In this document: piece by piece, positions 58,536 to 64,000 of the stretch
Layout of the letters: every line of letters starts with the position of its first letter
Numbering within the stretch: position 1 is the stretch's first letter
Assembly (NCBI RefSeq): GCF_025264685.1
Contig: NZ_CP073721.1
Span: 4,269,001 to 4,333,000, forward strand
Source of the DNA: Dactylosporangium roseum
GTDB taxonomy: Bacteria; Actinomycetota; Actinomycetes; Mycobacteriales; Micromonosporaceae
Direction of reading: 5' to 3'
Length of the DNA stretch: 64,000 nucleotides
Program-made: the position numbers and the translations under genes
Notes under the pieces: model-generated
The model's input: the letters and a program-made list of their open reading frames with translations, nothing else
The model's database searches: none
Told to the model about the DNA's origin: nothing

Positions 58536-60875
58536 TTGTCAAACTCATCCGACACAGCCGACCTCACCGAGGAGCAGGAGCACGTCACCACGCTCTACAA
58601 GCACCTCGACACCCTCCGGGAGGAGGCATCGGCACAGCTAACGAAGACGTTGCTGCACAGTGGCGGCACACCCGCCGACCGCTCCCACCGGGACTCCGCC
58701 AGCACGATGTACAGCGACCGCGTCGCGCAGTACGGCGCGGTGGAAAACGGCCTGTGCTTCGGCCGGCTCGACTTCGCCGACGGCGAGCGGCGCTACATCG
58801 GCCGGATCGGCATCTTCGACGAGCACAACGACTACGAGCCGCTGCTCGTCGACTGGCGCGCCCCGGCGAGCCGCCCCTTCTACCTGGCCACCGCCGCCGC
58901 ACCCGACGGGGTGCGGCGGCGCCGCCACATCCGCACCGAGCGACGCCGGGTCACCGCCCTCGACGACGAGGTCCTCGACCTCGACGAGATCCACGGCACC
59001 GGCCGCGGCGCCCACGACGGCGTCACCGGCGAGGCCGCCCTGCTGTCGGCGCTCAACGCCAGCCGTACCGGCCGGATGAAGGACATCGTCGAGACCATCC
59101 AGGCCGAGCAGGACCACGTCATCCGCGCCGACCTGGGCGGGGTCCTCGTCGTGCAGGGCGGGCCCGGCACCGGCAAGACCGCCGTCGCGCTGCACCGGGC
59201 CGCGTACCTGCTCTACACCCACCGGCAGATGCTCTCCTCGCGGGTCGTGCTCATCGTCGGGCCGAACACCACCTTCCTGAAGTACATCTCGCAGGTCCTG
59301 CCCTCCCTCGCCGAGACCGGCGTGCTGCTGGGCACCGTGGGTGACCTGTTCCCGGGGGTGGTCGCGCACCGGGAGGAGCCGGCCGAGATCGCCGAGATCA
59401 AGGGCCGGATCGAGATGGTCGACGTGCTCGCCGCCGCGGTCCGTGACCGCCAGCGGGTGCCCGACGGGCCGCTGACCCTGCGCCTGGGGATGCTCGACGG
59501 CGACCCGGTCCTGCTCGAGCCGGCCGTCGTCGAGGACGCCCGCGAGCGCGCCCGGCGCTCCGGCAAGCTGCACAACCTGGCCCGCCCGACGTTCGACACC
59601 GAGATCATCCACGCGCTGTCGCTGGTCGTCGCCGACACGATCGGCATCGACCCGTATGCCGACGATCCGCTCGGCGGCGACGACGCGCCCGGCGACCCGC
59701 AGATCCTGGACGAGGCCGACCTCGCCGAGATCCGCCGCGAGCTGCGCAACGAGCCCGAGGTCCTCGGCGCCCTCGACTGGCTGTGGCCGATCCTCACCCC
59801 GCAGCAGCTCGTCGGCGGGCTCTTCGCCACCGACGCGCGGCTCGCGGCGGCCGGCGCGTCGCCGCTGCTGAAGCGCTCCCCGCGGGAGAGCTGGACCGCG
59901 GCCGACGTGCCGCTGCTCGACGAGGCCGCCGAGCTGCTCGGCGAGGACGAGACCGTCCGGGAGATCATCGAGGAACGGCGCCGCCGGCAGCGGATCGCCT
60001 ATGCCGAGGGTGCGCTGGAGATCGCGTACGGCTCCCGATCCATCGACCTGGAGGACGAGGACGACCCCGAGCTGCTGTCGGTCACCGACCTGCTGGAGGC
60101 CGACCGGCTCGCCGAGCGCCACGACGAGGGCGAGGCGCTCACCCCGGCCGAGCGGGCCGCCGCCGACCGCAAGTGGGCCTTCGGGCACGTCATCGTCGAC
60201 GAGGCGCAGGAGCTCTCGCCGATGGCGTGGCGGCTGCTGATGCGCCGCTGCCCGAGCCGGTCGATGACCGTCGTCGGTGACGTCGCGCAGACCGGCGACC
60301 TCGGCGGCGCGGCCTCATGGGGCGACGCCTTGACGCCGTACGTCGGGGACCGCTGGCGGCTGCGGGAGCTCACCGTCAACTACCGCACCCCGACCGAGAT
60401 CATGGCGGTCGCCGCGCGGGTCCTGGCCGACATCGACCCGGCCCTGGAGCCGCCGCGGTCGGTCCGCGAGGCCGGCACCGAGCCGTGGATCCGCGGCGTG
60501 GCGCCCGGGCGCCTCGGCGACGCCCTGGCCGAGGCGGTCACCGCCGAGGCCGAGGCCGCGGGGGAGGGACGGCTGGGGGTGATCGTCCCCACCGGGCTGC
60601 TCGGGGAGCTGGCGCCGGTCGTGCTGCGCCTCGTCCCCGACGCCGCCGTCGGCGACGAGCCGGAGCTGTCGTCGCGGGTCGTGGTGCTCACCGTCAAGCA
60701 GGCCAAGGGCCTGGAGTTCGACGGTGTCGTGGTGGTCGACCCCGAGCGGATCGTCGCGGAGTCGCCCCGCGGCGCCAACGACCTCTACGTCGCGCTCACC
60801 CGCGCCACCCAGCGGCTCGGGATTCTGCACCCGGGCGCACTCCCCGACTCGCTGCATGCCGTGGTGGGAATGTAA
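58536..60875 (+). CDS. helD: HelD-type UvrD/Rep-like helicase
   Basis: The product is 779 aa of the RNA polymerase recycling factor family. It opens with a charged N-terminal coiled-coil, then VENGLCFGRLDFADGERRYI and PLLVDWRAPASRPFY. Walker A GGPGTGKTA is near residue 208, Walker B is VIVDEAQELSPM, then VNYRTPTEI and TVKQAKGLEFDGVVVVDP. HelD removes RNA polymerase from stalled complexes and can lower rifamycin sensitivity. TTG at 58536 follows GGAG by 5 nt. The leader is AT-rich with an A6 run and a hairpin. Confidence 0.9.
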   Translation: MSNSSDTADLTEEQEHVTTLYKHLDTLREEASAQLTKTLLHSGGTPADRSHRDSASTMYSDRVAQYGAVENGLCFGRLDFADGERRYIGRIGIFDEHNDYEPLLVDWRAPASRPFYLATAAAPDGVRRRRHIRTERRRVTALDDEVLDLDEIHGTGRGAHDGVTGEAALLSALNASRTGRMKDIVETIQAEQDHVIRADLGGVLVVQGGPGTGKTAVALHRAAYLLYTHRQMLSSRVVLIVGPNTTFLKYISQVLPSLAETGVLLGTVGDLFPGVVAHREEPAEIAEIKGRIEMVDVLAAAVRDRQRVPDGPLTLRLGMLDGDPVLLEPAVVEDARERARRSGKLHNLARPTFDTEIIHALSLVVADTIGIDPYADDPLGGDDAPGDPQILDEADLAEIRRELRNEPEVLGALDWLWPILTPQQLVGGLFATDARLAAAGASPLLKRSPRESWTAADVPLLDEAAELLGEDETVREIIEERRRRQRIAYAEGALEIAYGSRSIDLEDEDDPELLSVTDLLEADRLAERHDEGEALTPAERAAADRKWAFGHVIVDEAQELSPMAWRLLMRRCPSRSMTVVGDVAQTGDLGGAASWGDALTPYVGDRWRLRELTVNYRTPTEIMAVAARVLADIDPALEPPRSVREAGTEPWIRGVAPGRLGDALAEAVTAEAEAAGEGRLGVIVPTGLLGELAPVVLRLVPDAAVGDEPELSSRVVVLTVKQAKGLEFDGVVVVDPERIVAESPRGANDLYVALTRATQRLGILHPGALPDSLHAVVGM

Positions 60876-60996
60876 CGGACGACTGAAGCAAAGGTGGGAG
60901 CGTGATGGGTCGGACTCCAGCACGCTCACCGAACCGACCTGAGCGTAGCAACCCCCGAAACGCCGCCGGCGGCTGGCTCAGCCCGTGAAGCCCTGC

Positions 60997-61032
60997 GGAG
61001 TCCGGTGGCGGCCCAGGCGACCACCGGACTCC
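60997..61032. repeat. Palindromic element family D, copy 2
   Basis: Perfect 12-bp arms GGAGTCCGGTGG (60997-61008) and CCACCGGACTCC (61021-61032) have a 12-nt loop. It is homologous to 28792-28831 and lies between the converging helD and EEP hydrolase genes. Confidence 0.8.
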
Positions 61033-61068
61033 ACGGCTGTCGGCGGACCGGCACGGGCGCCTCGACCG

Positions 61069-62094
61069 TCAGGTCGGGATGGTGAGCTCCGCCACGACCG
61101 CCCGGTGGTCGCTGCCGGGGGTGATCCTGGTGGCGACGGCACACACCCCGATCCGCTGGTCGACCAGCACGTGGTCGATGGTCACCGGCAGTAGCCGCAA
61201 CAGCCGCGCCGCGCCGCGCAACGGCCAGGTCGGCAGCAGGCCCCGGCCCCGCCCGGCGGCCGCGTCGCGGTAGCCGGTGCGCAGCAACCGCCGCAACGGC
61301 CCGTGGTCGAGGGTCGCGTTGAAGTCACCGAGCAGCACCCGCGGCGCCGCACCGGATCCGGCGGGCGGCTGGGTGGCCAGGTCCCGCGCCCAGCCGCCGG
61401 TGCGGCCCGGGTGGGGCGCGCACGGGTGCGCCGACTCGACGAGCACCGGCCCGGCGCCGGGCACCAGCACCGTCGCCACGGCCTGCCGCGCCCCGGACGA
61501 GAGCCGCCGCACCGGCTCGTGCCCCGGATCGGACGCGATCGGATGCCGGCTGAACACCGCCGAGCCGAACCCCCGCGACGTCGGATGCGCGGACCGGAAC
61601 GGCAGCAGCCCGCCGACCCCGGCCCGGTCCAGCTCCTCCAGCGCGCCCCGGCTCAGCTCCTGCAGGGCGAGCACGTCGACGTCGTCGACCTTCGCCTGCT
61701 CGAGCAGCGCCTGGACGTCACCGCGGTCGTAGAGCAGGTTGGCCGTCATGACCCGCAGCCGCACCCCCGCACCCCCCGCACCGGCCCGCCGGCCGGGCAC
61801 CAGCCGCGGCGCGACGACCGCCGCCAGGGCCGCCCCACCGGCCAGGCACACCGCCGCCGGCACCCGGGCCCCGCCCAGCGCGGCGGCCGCCCCGGCCACC
61901 AGGGCCGCCACCGCCGCATACGGCGTGTAGGCCAGCAACTGCACCAACGGGGTGCCCCGCTCGGCGCCGGTCAGCCGGACCAGCGTGAACCCGGCGACCA
62001 GGACCGCGATCACCCACCACAACACCGCCACGATCCGAACCGTACCGGCGGGGACCGGCGATTCCCGACCGGTGTCCGGGGGACTTCCGGTCAC
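61069..62094 (-). CDS. Membrane-anchored endonuclease/exonuclease/phosphatase-family protein
   Basis: The product is 341 aa. Three helices (residues about 18-100) precede an EEP domain with LRVMTANLLYDRGD, LALQELSR, VLLGDFNATLDH, TIDHVLVD and GSDHRAVVAEL, the metal and catalytic Asp/His set. The domain should face outside. Relatives hydrolyse nucleic acid, phospholipid or sphingomyelin. GTG at 62094 overlaps the stop of the winged-helix gene by 4 bp. Confidence 0.85.
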   Translation of the reverse strand: MTGSPPDTGRESPVPAGTVRIVAVLWWVIAVLVAGFTLVRLTGAERGTPLVQLLAYTPYAAVAALVAGAAAALGGARVPAAVCLAGGAALAAVVAPRLVPGRRAGAGGAGVRLRVMTANLLYDRGDVQALLEQAKVDDVDVLALQELSRGALEELDRAGVGGLLPFRSAHPTSRGFGSAVFSRHPIASDPGHEPVRRLSSGARQAVATVLVPGAGPVLVESAHPCAPHPGRTGGWARDLATQPPAGSGAAPRVLLGDFNATLDHGPLRRLLRTGYRDAAAGRGRGLLPTWPLRGAARLLRLLPVTIDHVLVDQRIGVCAVATRITPGSDHRAVVAELTIPT

Positions 62095-63257
62095 GCCGAG
62101 AGGCGGCGCTCCAGCGGCGTGCGGAACCGCGGGGTCACCCGCACCCCGTCGAGCCACCCCTCCAGCTCCGCGGCGGCGGCGCCGACGGCCCGGCGGACCG
62201 CGGCCGGGACGTCCTCCAGCAGTTCCACGGCCACCTCGCCGGACGGCCGCTGCGCCCACCCGCCCACGACCCGCCCGTCAGCCCACACCGTCGGCCCGGG
62301 ATTGCCGGTGCGGTCGAACAGCGCCGGCGCGTGCGGCCCGAGGTACCATTCCCGGCTCCTCCAGCCCATGACGGTCGGGTCGAGCGCCGGCAGCAGCGCC
62401 ACCCAGGGCGCCGGCTCGGCGACCGGGTCGACGTCGTCGGGCAGCACGTATCCGGTGTCGCCGCCGTCGAGCGTCACCGGCACGGCGGCCACCGCGGCGA
62501 GCGCGGCCTTGACCTGGGTCAGCGTCCAGCCGGTCCACCATTTCAGGTCGGCGGCGGTGCCGGGGCCGTTGCGGGCCAGCCAGGCCCGGACCAGCTCGGT
62601 CCGGGCGGCGGCCGGTTCCATGGCCGGCAGCCCGCCGCCGGGCAGCCACCCGTCGGCCGTCGACCACAGGTACTGGCTGGACAGCCACGAGCCGACCGGC
62701 CGGCCCCGCACGATCCGCCCGTCGGCGGCGAGCAGGAACAGCACCCGGCTGGTGACGTACTGGCTGCCCTGCGGGAGCACCATCGCGGTGCGCAGCCGCG
62801 GCTCGTCGGCGGCCAACTGCGCGGCGGTGGCGGATCCGCGGGCGGCGATCGCCCGGTACGTCGCCTCCTCCACGTCCGCGAGCCAGTCCGCGTCGCCGAC
62901 GCCGGACTCGGTGAGCTGCCGCACGAGCCGCTTGCGCTGGTCGGCGGCGATCGCCCGGGTGGCCGCGGCCTGCACCACCGGCGCGAACCCGGTCGGCACG
63001 ACGAACATGGTGCGGCGCATGCCGAGCATCCGCAGGAGCGTGCGCCGCTCGTACAACGCCTCCGCCACGGTCTCCACGAGCGGCGCGTGGAGCCGGGCCG
63101 CGACGGCGAGGTGGACGGTGGCCGCGTCGGTCGCGTGCAGCGCCACGAGATCGGCCGCGACGTCCCGCGGTCCGCGCTCCGGCGGGACGGGCCCGGCGAG
63201 GGCGTGCCGCCACGCCAGCCGGGCGCGGCGCTGATCGGTGCTGATGTGCGGGGTCAC
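62091..63257 (-). CDS. Winged-helix DNA-binding domain protein (HTH_42/YcaQ-like)
   Basis: The product is 388 aa of the AlkX/YcaQ-related family: VAADLVALHATDAATVHLAV, RRTLLRMLGMRRTMFVVP, LKWWTGWTLTQVKAAL and VALLPALDPTVMGWRSREWY. Some relatives unhook DNA cross-links as glycosylases. The catalytic QxQ motif of that group is not obvious here. GTG at 63257 has TATGAA 6 bp upstream. It is coupled to the EEP gene by a 4-bp overlap. Confidence 0.82.
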   Translation of the reverse strand: MTPHISTDQRRARLAWRHALAGPVPPERGPRDVAADLVALHATDAATVHLAVAARLHAPLVETVAEALYERRTLLRMLGMRRTMFVVPTGFAPVVQAAATRAIAADQRKRLVRQLTESGVGDADWLADVEEATYRAIAARGSATAAQLAADEPRLRTAMVLPQGSQYVTSRVLFLLAADGRIVRGRPVGSWLSSQYLWSTADGWLPGGGLPAMEPAAARTELVRAWLARNGPGTAADLKWWTGWTLTQVKAALAAVAAVPVTLDGGDTGYVLPDDVDPVAEPAPWVALLPALDPTVMGWRSREWYLGPHAPALFDRTGNPGPTVWADGRVVGGWAQRPSGEVAVELLEDVPAAVRRAVGAAAAELEGWLDGVRVTPRFRTPLERRLSA

Positions 63258-63293
63258 CGCAATTTCATACCGTGCCGGGCACATGCGGGGGAG

Positions 63294-63371
63294 TCAGGCG
63301 TCGTCCTCGCGGCGCCACGAGTCCACGTACAGGGCGATCAGGATCAGCACGACGGCTGCCAGGCCGAGCAT
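63294..63371 (-). CDS. Possible very small single-helix membrane protein, start unresolved
   Basis: The frame encodes one hydrophobic helix (MLGLAAVVLILIALYVDSWR) and an acidic tail. The only ATG gives 25 aa, but the same frame continues upstream as GNAVVVWI without any ATG, GTG or TTG before a stop. Translation may start at a rare codon such as ATC at 63389, or the gene may be decayed. Confidence 0.35.
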   Translation of the reverse strand: MLGLAAVVLILIALYVDSWRREDDA

Positions 63372-63478
63372 GATCCAGACGACGACGGCATTGCCCCCAT
63401 GGATCGACGGTACCGAAACCCGGGCCGAACGGGCGTCGCACGCAGGAGTGACAGCCCGGCTTTGCTAGTGTCCGGGCG

Positions 63479-64000
63479 ATGACCACCTCCGTGTCCACCG
63501 GGTTCGTCCTGGCCAACACCCGCCTCGCCGCGGTGCCGCTGGCCCCCGAGGTGCGCCTGCACCAGGCCGAGGAGGCCATCGAGCTGTGGCAGCGGACCGA
63601 GGCCGAGCGGGGCGGCGCGCACCTGCCGCCGCCGTTCTGGGCGTTCGCGTGGGCGGGCGGGCAGGCCCTCGCCCGGCACGTGCTCGACCACCCGGATCTC
63701 GTCGCGGGCCGGCGGGTGCTCGACCTGGCCGCCGGCTCCGGGCTGGTGGCGATCGCCGCGATGCGGGCCGGTGCCGCGCACGTCACCGCCGTCGAGGTCG
63801 ACCCGCTCGCGGTCGCCGCGATCGAGGTCAACGCCCACGCCAACGAGGTGGACGTCACAGCCGTGCTCGGTGACGTCCTCGATCAGCACCCCGACGCGGG
63901 CGTCGTACTGGCCGGCGACGTCTTCTACAGCCGCGAGATGACCGCCCGCATGCTCGGGTTCCTGCGCCGGGCCGCGGCCGGCGGCGCGACGGTGCTGGCC
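63479..64000 (+). CDS. Class I SAM-dependent methyltransferase (partial, C-terminus outside window)
   Basis: At least 174 aa. An N-terminal substrate segment, PEVRLHQAEEAIELWQRTEA, then LPPPFWAFAWAGGQALARHV, is followed by motif I VLDLAAGSGLVAIAAMRAGA and VTAVEVDPLAVAAIEVNA. This is the pattern of ETFB-lysine/nicotinamide-type protein methyltransferases. TAGTGT lies 7 bp before the ATG, suggesting a leaderless transcript. The end lies outside the window. Confidence 0.87.
   Translation, partial: MTTSVSTGFVLANTRLAAVPLAPEVRLHQAEEAIELWQRTEAERGGAHLPPPFWAFAWAGGQALARHVLDHPDLVAGRRVLDLAAGSGLVAIAAMRAGAAHVTAVEVDPLAVAAIEVNAHANEVDVTAVLGDVLDQHPDAGVVLAGDVFYSREMTARMLGFLRRAAAGGATVLA

Overview
The window is about 72% G+C, nearly every codon ends in G or C, GTG and TTG starts are common, and many genes overlap by 4 bp (ATGA/GTGA). 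Together with Lsr2, RbpA, a HelD-type helicase, a separate Lnt/Ppm1 pair and a TioE-like MerR regulator, this points to a filamentous actinomycete, most likely Micromonosporaceae (an inference; no rRNA is present). Most of the window is chromosomal housekeeping and accessory genes. Both ends cut a gene: an acyltransferase at the left and a methyltransferase at the right.

Layout. 1-6.2 kb: partial acyltransferase, SPW membrane protein, adenylate kinase, FKBP isomerase, a drug-efflux MFS, then a complete IS4-family element inserted in a small palindromic repeat. 6.4-10 kb: AAA ATPase/VWA pair and a tiny membrane protein. 10-16 kb: TPR protein, PPOX oxidoreductase coupled to an ABC-F ATPase, and a divergent MFS. 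16-21 kb: a toxin-antitoxin-like pair, PspC protein, AI-2E permease, an acyltransferase/acyl-ACP desaturase pair and Lsr2. 21.5-29 kb: a membrane GGDEF-EAL protein, two divergent cell-wall lipoproteins sharing an 18-bp intergenic, a PQQ-like propeller, a decayed erythromycin esterase and its MerR regulator. 29-37.6 kb: a B12- and radical-SAM-dependent lysine degradation locus. 38-42.6 kb: Lnt, Ppm1, FxsA, a kinase relative and GNAT. 42.6-48 kb: MFS, STAS protein, Cys-rich pentapeptide protein, RbpA, coiled-coil protein, PyrE. 48-52.4 kb: DGPF protein with ECF42 sigma factor, a truncated reductase, and a LysR/EamA divergent pair. 52.4-58.5 kb: thiolase, FadB, BtuF-like protein and several gene remnants. 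58.5-64 kb: HelD-type helicase, EEP hydrolase, winged-helix protein and methyltransferase.

The most striking locus is 29.0-37.6 kb. Lysine 2,3-aminomutase (kamA) faces a six-gene, mostly 4-bp-overlapping operon: 3,5-diaminohexanoate dehydrogenase (kdd), an amidohydrolase, lysine 5,6-aminomutase alpha and beta (kamD, kamE), 3-aminobutyryl-CoA ammonia lyase (kal) and a MutL-like ASKHA protein. This is the classical anaerobic lysine fermentation route in an actinomycete. The cleavage enzyme Kce is missing, and an uncharacterised amidohydrolase sits where it might be expected. Thiolase and FadB genes 15 kb downstream could oxidise the crotonyl-CoA product.

A second theme is small palindromic intergenic elements. 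Four families occur twice each (A: 1376 and 27762; B: 4547 and 21365; C: 16057 and 28903; D: 28792 and 60997) and one is single (47375). They have conserved stems, and some lie next to decayed genes or carry the IS. A third theme is leaderless starts: at least eight genes have a TANNNT -10 hexamer 6-8 bp before the start codon.
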